Positions 57,824 to 64,000 of a stretch of DNA of 64,000 nucleotides are shown here, in pieces (position 1 is the first letter of the stretch; the number at the start of each line of letters is the position of its first letter). The stretch lies in the NCBI GenBank assembly GCA_034927505.1, contig JAYFPY010000008.1, positions 6,716-70,715 on the forward strand. The letters are read 5' to 3'. Position numbers and translations under genes: made by a program. Below the pieces are notes generated by a model. The model was not told the DNA's origin. It was given only the letters and a program-made list of their open reading frames with translations, and made no database searches. The stretch is from RUG100 sp034927505. GTDB taxonomy: Bacteria > Bacillota > Clostridia > Peptostreptococcales > Anaerovoracaceae.

Positions 57824-59764
57824 TTACCGGCCGCTGTCAGTGATCTCGTATTTTGATTTCCACGCCTCGGATCCGCTGTATATATCCCAGAATACAGGCT
57901 TTACCGTTCCTTCCAAGGTAGGAGCTTTGACCATACCGTATGTTTTGTAAAGCAAACAGTAATACGGAAGATCATCCGTCAGTTCACCTTTAAGTTCTGT
58001 AAAAGTCTCTTTCATCTCATCATTAGTCAGTCCGGAATTCATCTTTGAAAGCAGTTTGTTCACTTTCGCGCTGTAGTATCTGGTGTAATTCGAGTTGGTT
58101 ATCTGAGTACTGTATGACTTTTTCTTTACCAGACTGCTGTTATTGCTGCTGCTGTTATTGTTTCCGGTCGTTGAGTCGCTGTATGAACCGCTGTTGTTTT
58201 TCGAGCCTTCGTATGTACCGCTGTCGCTGCTGCTGTTATTGCTTCTGCTATCGCCATTGCTGCTATTGCTATTGCTGCTGCCGGTATCAGTCTCATACTT
58301 TACGGTATATTCGGTCCCTTTCAGTATTTCGGACATATCAACGCTGTCGCTGTATTTCAGCCCTGCTATGAATATGTCGAAATTGCCGGCCTTCAGATAA
58401 TTCTTCAGGCTTTTCTCTTCAGCATATGACAATGTGACGTGTATGCCTGCATCTTCCAGGTCCGACTGTATCATGTCCGCCATTTTTCTTCTGGTGTCAG
58501 TGTTGCTGACCAACAGTGTCAGGCTCAGTTCCCCCATGTTTTCGTCTTCCACAAAACCATCATCGTCCCTGTCCTTATATCCTTCTTTCTTCAGATATTT
58601 TTCTGCCTTGGCCTGGCTGTATGAGTAATTATCTTTACTGCTGTCCACGCCCATATAGTTTGGATAAAAAACGTTGTCGTTCACCATCCCGCTGTTGTAG
58701 TAGCACTCCTGGATCATCGCCTTGCAGTTGATGGCCGAAGCAATGGCTTTACGTATATTTTTTTTGGCCATGTTTTCATCGGTAAAATTATATCCCAGAT
58801 ATTCCACTTCGTTTGAAGGGAAATCCACTATTTTTGTATCCTTCTGGCTGATACCGGCTTCTCTTCCCAGAGATTTCGTAAAGGCCACCGAGATATTGCT
58901 GGCCTCCGTCATCTTGTATTTATCTGCGGATTTGGCCAGTATCGACACTGTTATCGTGTTTTCTGCTTTATTATCGCCATGATAGTTTTCATTGGGCACC
59001 AGCGTCATGCCGGTGGAACTGTTGTAGCTCTTGCATTTGTATTTCCCGGTCCCGATCATCTTGAAATCCGTCTTATATATGACACTGTATACTCCGTCAT
59101 ACTGTCCTCTCGGCAATATAGGGAATGTAAGATCGGCAAGAGTCATCCTGCCTCCCGAATCAAAATGAATAATGACCCTGCTGTCGCCGTCGGTCTCCAC
59201 ATAGGATATCTCCGACACCTGACTGCTGTATTCATTGCTGCCGGCAGCCTTGAGAGCTTCTACAGTATATTTTACATCTTTTGCCGTCAATGCACTGCCG
59301 TTGTGGAATTCAGTATCCACCAGGTCAACAGTGATCGTGTTTGCATTTTTATCTATGGTGTAATGCTTTGCCAGATCGTTTTCCGGCACCATATCCTTAT
59401 TGAGACGAAACAGTCCATCATACACCAACTTTGAAAGATAGTATGTATCGCTGTCCTTCGATGTGCATGGGTTCAGTGTCTTTACGTTTGTCATTGAAAG
59501 GGACACTTCGTCCACCTTCTTATATTTGGTTCCATCGTCTCCTGTTATTATATTGCTGTCTGTTCTTCCGGACAGCAGAACAGCCGCAGTTATGCTGCCT
59601 ATTATTACTGCCGCTACTATGATCGCGATTGTTACACTTTTCTTTGTCCACCTGAAATCTTCCAGTTTCTTCTTCACATTTTCCCGGATCTCTTTTATAT
59701 CGCGTTTTTCTTTTTTATTTTTCTTTTCTTTTTCGTTTGTTTTTCTTTCTTCGTTGTTAGGCAT
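57824..59764 (-). CDS. Orphan oligopeptide-type binding protein (SBP_bac_5) with N-terminal membrane anchor and Ser/Asn-rich insert
   Basis: A 646-residue protein. Residues 1-43 are extremely charged (Glu, Lys, Asn, Arg) and lie before a membrane helix (SVTIAIIVAAVIIGSITAAVLL, about 43-65), so it is anchored by an uncleaved segment, not a lipobox. The extracellular part is SBP_bac_5-like: LSMTNVKTLNPCTSKDSDTYYLSKLVYDGLFRLNKD, LVDTEFHNGSALTAKDVKYTVEAL, YLGYNFTDENMAKKNIRKAIASAIN. A stretch near residues 495-555 is mostly Ser, Asn and Gly, encoded by trinucleotide-like repeats, inserted before the last domain. No permease or ATPase gene is beside it. It overlaps coaE by 8 bases. It may bind peptides for a distant transporter or act as a sensor/surface protein; function open. 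Confidence 0.85.
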   Translation of the reverse strand: MPNNEERKTNEKEKKNKKEKRDIKEIRENVKKKLEDFRWTKKSVTIAIIVAAVIIGSITAAVLLSGRTDSNIITGDDGTKYKKVDEVSLSMTNVKTLNPCTSKDSDTYYLSKLVYDGLFRLNKDMVPENDLAKHYTIDKNANTITVDLVDTEFHNGSALTAKDVKYTVEALKAAGSNEYSSQVSEISYVETDGDSRVIIHFDSGGRMTLADLTFPILPRGQYDGVYSVIYKTDFKMIGTGKYKCKSYNSSTGMTLVPNENYHGDNKAENTITVSILAKSADKYKMTEASNISVAFTKSLGREAGISQKDTKIVDFPSNEVEYLGYNFTDENMAKKNIRKAIASAINCKAMIQECYYNSGMVNDNVFYPNYMGVDSSKDNYSYSQAKAEKYLKKEGYKDRDDDGFVEDENMGELSLTLLVSNTDTRRKMADMIQSDLEDAGIHVTLSYAEEKSLKNYLKAGNFDIFIAGLKYSDSVDMSEILKGTEYTVKYETDTGSSNSNSSNGDSRSNNSSSDSGTYEGSKNNSGSYSDSTTGNNNSSSNNSSLVKKKSYSTQITNSNYTRYYSAKVNKLLSKMNSGLTNDEMKETFTELKGELTDDLPYYCLLYKTYGMVKAPTLEGTVKPVFWDIYSGSEAWKSKYEITDSGR

Positions 59765-60335
59765 ATTTATCCAACAGCTCCGAAACCTTTTTTCGGAGAT
59801 CCTCCTTACTACCTGAATTGTCTATTACCTCATCAGCGGCACGACACTTTTCTTCATCATCCATCTGGCTCTCTATCCTGGCCAGCACCTGTGATTCTTC
59901 TGCGTCGTCCCTGACAGTCACCCTCTTCACTCTTTCATCTTTGTCCGCCGTTACTACCCAGACCATATCCACCTCTCTGTCAAGGCCGGTTTCGAACAGC
60001 AGGGCCGCATCGGCAAATACTGTCTCCTCCGGGCGTTTATTCAGTTCGGCGACAATTATATCATATATTTCCCTGTGTGTAATGGAATCAAGGATTTTTC
60101 TTTTGTCATCATCTGCAAAAACTACAGCAGCCAGCTGTTTTCTATCCAGGCTGCCGTCCTTTCGGATAACACCGCTGCCGAACTCTGCTTTCAGCTTTTC
60201 AAGCACCGACGATCCGGGTTCAGTGATATCTCTGGCCACCTTGTCTGCATCTATGACTCTGTATCCCCGCTCAATGAGATAATCGGTCACTGTGGATTTT
60301 CCGCTTCCGATACCTCCGGTCAAACCTATCTTCAT
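59757..60335 (-). CDS. coaE: Dephospho-CoA kinase
   Basis: A 192-residue P-loop kinase catalysing the last step of coenzyme A synthesis. GLTGGIGSGKST is the Walker A; VIDADKVARDI, the lid region (RVTVRDDAEESQVLARIESQM) and VFADAALLFETGLD are typical. It directly follows polA (8 bases) and overlaps the binding-protein gene by 8. The polA-coaE order is widespread. No mutM gene lies between them here. Confidence 0.97.
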   Translation of the reverse strand: MKIGLTGGIGSGKSTVTDYLIERGYRVIDADKVARDITEPGSSVLEKLKAEFGSGVIRKDGSLDRKQLAAVVFADDDKRKILDSITHREIYDIIVAELNKRPEETVFADAALLFETGLDREVDMVWVVTADKDERVKRVTVRDDAEESQVLARIESQMDDEEKCRAADEVIDNSGSKEDLRKKVSELLDKYA

Positions 60336-60343
60336 TTCCGCTC

Positions 60344-63010
60344 CTACTTCAATTCATACCAATTTTTGCCGGTATTGAGATCCACCGACAGACTGACAGA
60401 AAGCTCAGCCGCATTTTCCATGGAGTCCGTCAGTATTTTTTCTATTTCTGCTCTTTCATTTTCGTATACCTGTATGATCAGTTCATCATGCACCTGCAGC
60501 AGCAGTCTGGATCTGTAGGGTTTCAGCGCTTCGTAAACTTTTATCATTGCCAGCTTGATTATATCGGCGGCGCTGCCCTGTATGGGACTGTTCATTGCCA
60601 GCCGTTCTCCCGCCTGGCGCACCATATAGTTCTTTGCCGTTATCTCGCTGATGTATCGTTTCCTCCCCAGTATAGTCTCTACATACCCGTTTTCTCTGCA
60701 GAAAGCCACCTGACTGTCCATGTACTCTTTTACAGCCGTATGCTGCTCAAAATAATCGTTTATGTACTGTTCCGCTTCCTTCCTGCTGATGTGGAGATTA
60801 CTGCTGAGGCCAAAACTGCTGATTCCATATATGACGCCGAAATTCACAGCTTTTGCCCTGCTCCTCTGCTCCGGAGTTATTTCGTCCTCCGGTATGCCCA
60901 GTACTCTTGCAGCCGTTGCCTTGTGTATATCTTCGCCGTTGTTGAACGCTTCGATCAGCATCTCGTCGCCGCTGACGTGGGCCAGCACCCTCAGTTCGAT
61001 CTGAGAATAGTCGGCGCCCATCAGAGTGCATCCGCTGTCTGACGGTACAAAAGCTTTTCTTATCTTTCTTCCCAGTTCCTGCCGCACAGGGATATTCTGC
61101 AGGTTGGGCTCGCTGCTGCTGATCCTTCCAGTCGCCGCAACAGTCTGGTTGAACCTTGCGTGTATACGGCCGTCTTTGCCTACCATAGGGATAAGCCCGT
61201 CGATATACGTCCCCTGTAGTTTTGTAAGCTGCCTGTACTCAAGTATCAGCGGTATTATAGGATGAGAATCTTTTATCTTTTCCAGTATCTCTGCACCGGT
61301 GGCGTATCCTCTCTTTGTCTTTTTAGCTCCCGGCAGCTCCAGCTTTTCAAACAGGATCGGTCCCATCTGGACAGGCGATTTTATATTGAATTCCTCTCCT
61401 GCCAGATCGTATATTTCTTCGGTGAGCCGGTCGACTCTTTCTTTTATGCCCTTGCCTGTATCTTCCAGCACATCTCTGTCGACCGCAAAACCTTCGTACT
61501 CCATGGCGGCCATTACTCTGATCAAAGGCAGCTCCGCCTCTTCGAGCACCCGGGACAGTCCCTCTTCATTGATACGTTTTCCCTGGATCAGGGCCATCTG
61601 CGCTACCAGACCGCACCATTTCAGACCGTAGTCTGCAAACCGGACCGCATCATCGGTGAACATTCCGGTCTGACCGTTGTCCGTCATGAATTCTTCTTCG
61701 TTTTCTATATTTTTATGGAAGTATTCCTGAGCCAGAGCTGTAATATCATAATTGCTGCGGCCGGAATCTATAACGTACTGTGCAACTGCTGTATCATACG
61801 CCGTATCAAAACTATCTATGCCCATATTCAGCATCATGTAATAATCATTTTTGATGTCATGTCCCATGAATCTCAGATCTCTGTTATTTATTATCCGGGT
61901 GAATTCTTCAGAAATGCCGCCCCCTGTCATATCGACATAATAATATTTATCGTCTACCAATAGCCCTGCACCGAAAACGCTGGGTTTTCCCCTGTGATCG
62001 TTGTCTCCAAAGACCTTTATCACTGCAATAGCTTGTTTTTTCAAGGCTCCTGATAATTTCTTCATATCGGGTATATTTCTTATTATAACCGGTTCTACCG
62101 ACAGCTCCTCATAAGAATTTGCCGTTTCTTTTTCCTCTTCCGAAAGGTCCTTTCCCATTTTTTTCAGGAAACTATTGAATTCCAGCTTTTTATATATATC
62201 CACCAGCTTTTCGTGATCCGGATCCTCCCACTTGTATTCCTCAAAATCGATCTCTATGGGCACATTCCTGTTTATAGTCGCAAGCCTCTTGCTCATAAGA
62301 GCAAGCTGGGTATTGTCTTCCACATTTTCTTTCAGCTTTCCCTTCAGCTTGTCCGTGTTTTCCAGGACCCCTTCCACACTGCCGTGATCCAGGATCAGTT
62401 TCTGCGCAGTCTTGGGGCCGACTCCCGGCAGTCCGGGGATGTTGTCGGATGTATCGCCCATCAGTCCTTTATAGTCTATGAACTGAGTCGGCGTGAATCC
62501 ATACTCTTTCACCATTTCATCATGATCGTATATTTTGAACTGGGATATCCCGCGCTTCGTGATCATAACATCGGTCTTGTCGCTGGCCAGCTGGAGTTCA
62601 TCCTTGTCGCCGGTTATTATCAGAGGTTCAAGTCCGCTTTCTTCGGCTTCTCTTGCAATAGTCCCGATCAGGTCATCTGCTTCGAACCCTTCCAGAGAGA
62701 TCATTTTTATATTCATGGCTTCCAGTACATCTTTAAGCAGAGGCATCTGCATCGCCAGTTCCGGCGGCATCTTCTTCCTGCCCGCCTTGTACTGATCGTA
62801 TTCCTTATGCCTGAATGTCGGCGCCTTCAGATCGAAAGTCACCGCAATATATCCTGCAGGATGATCCTTGCTGATCTTGCCCAGCATATTAAGAAAACCG
62901 TACACCCCTTGAGTATACAGTCCTTCTTTTGTGATCATAGGTTTCTGCATCGCGTAATAGGCCCGATTGATCAGGCTGTTTCCGTCAATAATTATTATCC
63001 GTTTTTCCAT
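60344..63010 (-). CDS. polA: DNA polymerase I
   Basis: An 888-residue Pol I. N-terminal 5'-3' exonuclease (IIDGNSLINRAYYAM, GFEADDLIGT, YKGLMGDTSDNIPGLPGVGPKTA), a middle domain corresponding to 3'-5' exonuclease but lacking the FDTET-type Asp-Glu (it reads AIAVIKVFGDNDHRG), hence no proofreading, and the polymerase domain with DYSQIELRVLAHVSGDE, AVNFGVIYGISSFGL and LLQVHDELI. Used in Okazaki fragment processing and repair. Loss of proofreading is usual in Bacillota. GAGGTGACCT precedes the ATG. A 29-codon gene lies 28 bases upstream. Confidence 0.98.
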   Translation of the reverse strand: MEKRIIIIDGNSLINRAYYAMQKPMITKEGLYTQGVYGFLNMLGKISKDHPAGYIAVTFDLKAPTFRHKEYDQYKAGRKKMPPELAMQMPLLKDVLEAMNIKMISLEGFEADDLIGTIAREAEESGLEPLIITGDKDELQLASDKTDVMITKRGISQFKIYDHDEMVKEYGFTPTQFIDYKGLMGDTSDNIPGLPGVGPKTAQKLILDHGSVEGVLENTDKLKGKLKENVEDNTQLALMSKRLATINRNVPIEIDFEEYKWEDPDHEKLVDIYKKLEFNSFLKKMGKDLSEEEKETANSYEELSVEPVIIRNIPDMKKLSGALKKQAIAVIKVFGDNDHRGKPSVFGAGLLVDDKYYYVDMTGGGISEEFTRIINNRDLRFMGHDIKNDYYMMLNMGIDSFDTAYDTAVAQYVIDSGRSNYDITALAQEYFHKNIENEEEFMTDNGQTGMFTDDAVRFADYGLKWCGLVAQMALIQGKRINEEGLSRVLEEAELPLIRVMAAMEYEGFAVDRDVLEDTGKGIKERVDRLTEEIYDLAGEEFNIKSPVQMGPILFEKLELPGAKKTKRGYATGAEILEKIKDSHPIIPLILEYRQLTKLQGTYIDGLIPMVGKDGRIHARFNQTVAATGRISSSEPNLQNIPVRQELGRKIRKAFVPSDSGCTLMGADYSQIELRVLAHVSGDEMLIEAFNNGEDIHKATAARVLGIPEDEITPEQRSRAKAVNFGVIYGISSFGLSSNLHISRKEAEQYINDYFEQHTAVKEYMDSQVAFCRENGYVETILGRKRYISEITAKNYMVRQAGERLAMNSPIQGSAADIIKLAMIKVYEALKPYRSRLLLQVHDELIIQVYENERAEIEKILTDSMENAAELSVSLSVDLNTGKNWYELK

Positions 63011-63038
63011 AGGTCACCTCATCTGCCATTTTAACAGA

Positions 63039-63128
63039 TTACAGGTATTTTGTCATCAATGTCGACACCGCAATGAGAATGACCAAAGTCAGTATCAGCA
63101 GCATCGCATAAACAAATCTTTTCTTCAT
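63039..63128 (-). CDS. 29-residue membrane peptide
   Basis: ATG at 63128-63126 with GGAGAAGG upstream, TAA at 63039. The product starts MKKR and continues with one hydrophobic helix (FVYAMLLILTLVILIAV) ending in a short polar tail. It lies between a terminator (63143-63172) and polA. Design matches the small peptide at 57718: positively charged cytoplasmic residues and one helix. Possible small regulatory membrane protein or an unrecognised toxin-like peptide; no homologue recalled. Confidence 0.5.
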   Translation of the reverse strand: MKKRFVYAMLLILTLVILIAVSTLMTKYL

Positions 63129-63142
63129 TTACCTTCTCCTTC

Positions 63143-63172
63143 AAAAAGAGGTCGACATACCTGCCGGCCTCT
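63143..63172 (-). terminator. Terminator of the nitroreductase gene
   Basis: AGAGGCCGGC and GTCGACCTCT form a 10-bp stem (one mismatch, one G-T) with a 6-base loop, then TTTTT on the minus strand. It starts 12 bases after the nitroreductase stop. Confidence 0.7.
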
Positions 63173-63184
63173 CTCATTTTCATT

Positions 63185-63727
63185 TTATAAATAGGTCACA
63201 AGTTCTTCTACTGGCTTTCTCCTCGGCATCTTCGGGTCCTCATCGGGATATCCGATAGCTATCACCGCAATGAATCGCTGCCCTTCCGGTATGTCAACTA
63301 CTTTGCCTACCTTGTCTTCATCGAATATGCCCATGATCACCGTACCCAGGCCCTCTTCATAAGCCGCCAGGCAGAACGTCTGAGAAGCTATCCCTGCATC
63401 GAACATCTCCCATCGGTCTTCTTTGCTGGTAGTATATGAGCCGTCCTTCTCGTACCCGGATCTCTTGGTGACCGCATTGATCAGAACTAAAGTATGAGCG
63501 TTTTTCAGAGTGTTCGTGTTGTATTCGAATCCAAGCACACACTCGCTGCCCAGTTTGTCTATCACAGCCTTATCCTCTATGACCATGTATCTGGGCACCT
63601 GAGAATTCTTCCATGACGGCGAATACGAAGCCGTCTCTACGATCCTGTCCATCACTTCATGAGGTATGGGATCGTCCTTGAATTTTCTAACACTGCGTCT
63701 TCCTTTAATGCAATCTATTGCGTTCAT
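63185..63727 (-). CDS. Nitroreductase-family flavoprotein
   Basis: A 180-residue FMN-dependent oxidoreductase fold. The start CIKGRRSVRKFKDDPIP gives the phosphate-binding Arg/Arg of the family, SWKNSQVPRYMVI the FMN-contacting Ser-Asn, GIASQTFCLAAYEEGLGTVIMGIFDEDKV the second half, and IAVIAIGYPDEDPKMPRRKP the end. Length fits the minimal (NfsB-like short) class. The natural substrate is unknown; such enzymes reduce nitro compounds, quinones or flavins. The gene is alone between its own promoter with operator (63747-63795) and terminator, suggesting inducible control. GGAGGAATAATA lies before the ATG. Confidence 0.94.
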   Translation of the reverse strand: MNAIDCIKGRRSVRKFKDDPIPHEVMDRIVETASYSPSWKNSQVPRYMVIEDKAVIDKLGSECVLGFEYNTNTLKNAHTLVLINAVTKRSGYEKDGSYTTSKEDRWEMFDAGIASQTFCLAAYEEGLGTVIMGIFDEDKVGKVVDIPEGQRFIAVIAIGYPDEDPKMPRRKPVEELVTYL

Positions 63728-63746
63728 TATTATTCCTCCGTCTGTT

Positions 63747-63774
63747 GGTATATTTGCGATACAGTAAATATACC
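63747..63774. promoter_or_regulatory. Operator-like inverted repeat over the nitroreductase -10 box
   Basis: GGTATATTT, 10 bases, AAATATACC: a perfect 9+9 inverted repeat that includes the -10 hexamer (63767-63772) and the expected start site. A bound dimer would block RNA polymerase. The regulator is not encoded within the window. Confidence 0.55.
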
Positions 63775-63795
63775 ACTTGTGGATGTTTTTTTCAA
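63767..63795 (-). promoter_or_regulatory. Promoter of the nitroreductase gene
   Basis: Minus-strand TTGAAA (63795-63790), 17-base spacer, TATATT (63772-63767). Overlaps the inverted repeat at 63747-63774. Confidence 0.65.
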
Positions 63796-63891
63796 GATGT
63801 CGGTGCGGCTGATTGACCCGTGTGGAAATAAATGGTACAATGTAAAAAATAAGTAATTAAACTTTTCTTTTGCAGCAAAACAGATGAAAAT

Positions 63892-63927
63892 ATCCCGCAA
63901 TCAAAGCAATAGCAATGGCTGCGGGAT
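63892..63927 (-). terminator. Terminator-like hairpin downstream of the right-edge gene
   Basis: ATCCCGCA and TGCGGGAT form a perfect 8-bp stem with a 20-base loop, followed on the minus strand by ATTTTC. It would end a transcript entering from the right edge. Confidence 0.45.
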
Positions 63928-63956
63928 TTCGTATTTATTCATTAGTTGTTGTGTAT

Positions 63957-64000
63957 TCAGGCCTTTTTGCTGAAGCCGGTAATTTTTTTTATCTCTGACA
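63957..64000 (-). CDS. Possible C-terminal end of a gene entering from the right
   Basis: Read from the right edge, one frame gives SEIKKITGFSKKA and a TGA at 63959-63957, 30 bases before a terminator-like hairpin. A second frame is also open for longer, so the assignment rests only on the hairpin position. Too short to identify. Confidence 0.25.
   Translation of the reverse strand, partial: SEIKKITGFSKKA

Noticed and set aside
1..64000. CRISPR arrays, rRNA genes, prophage structural genes, replication origin
   Set aside because: No regular repeat-spacer pattern, rRNA sequence, phage module or DnaA-box cluster was noticed on either strand.

Overview
The window comes from a chromosome of a Bacillota bacterium, most likely an anaerobic member of the Clostridia. 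I lean towards the Anaerovoracaceae / Family XIII neighbourhood from overall gene content, but that placement is an inference. Supporting signs are strong GGAGG-type ribosome-binding sites, a dimeric GlyQS, pyruvate phosphate dikinase, a fused SecDF, RNase J, one bifunctional Rel, PolA without a proofreading site, the Bacillus-like mltG-trmR-trhP order, several TTG starts, and three amino acid permeases under a sigma-54 regulator. Almost every gene from 3455 to the right edge lies on the minus strand, so transcription runs right to left. No gene-free stretch reaches 300 bases; the longest are 1606-1904, 25133-25419 and 26869-27136, and they hold the promoters, terminators and palindromes listed.

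Left edge (1-3460): an accessory segment with a partial unknown gene, a secreted DNA/RNA nuclease carrying an Fn3 domain, and an AT-rich orphan gene on the plus strand. It abuts a tadA/cpaF-type secretion ATPase that is cut off just after its His box, so 3455-3470 is probably a recombination junction. Next (4421-14121) come a four-gene phosphate operon (Na/Pi symporter, PhoP, PhoR, a CPA2 antiporter) headed by 11-bp-spaced Pho boxes, a TadZ-like protein with a broken Walker A, and a BvgS-like hybrid sensor kinase split by one in-frame TAG.

The housekeeping run 14186-23197 reads from one consensus promoter: rpsU, yqeY, phoH, ybeY, cdd, era, recO, a DUF4342 protein, glyQS and ppdK, ending at a 12-bp perfect terminator stem. 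A HIT-family gene stands alone upstream.

The most interesting part is 23600-31850. Two tandemly duplicated APC amino acid permeases each have a -24/-12 (sigma-54) promoter and a CTG-N6-CAG dyad about 116-120 bp upstream of the predicted start site. Next to them lie an NtrC-type activator with an intact GAFTGA loop, a sensor kinase with an extracellular amino-acid-binding-like domain, and a third APC permease. This looks like a self-contained circuit that senses an amino acid or related solute outside the cell and adjusts its uptake.

From 31851 to 53153 a very long co-directional run leads from a secDF promoter through rel, an MBL hydrolase, hisS, aspS, nadD, a yqeK-rsfS fusion, leuS, RNase J, a YlbF-family gene, a shortened M24 peptidase, efp, mltG, trmR, trhP, a CorC/HlyC-type gene and mtaB, then on into APC3 and the two-component pair, with no strong terminator visible until 27097. 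The right part (53206-64000) holds yajC, two tRNA-Leu genes flanking a large RND transporter with a coiled-coil insertion, two very small membrane-peptide genes, an orphan oligopeptide-binding-like protein with an N-terminal anchor, coaE, polA and a nitroreductase gene with a palindromic operator over its -10 box.
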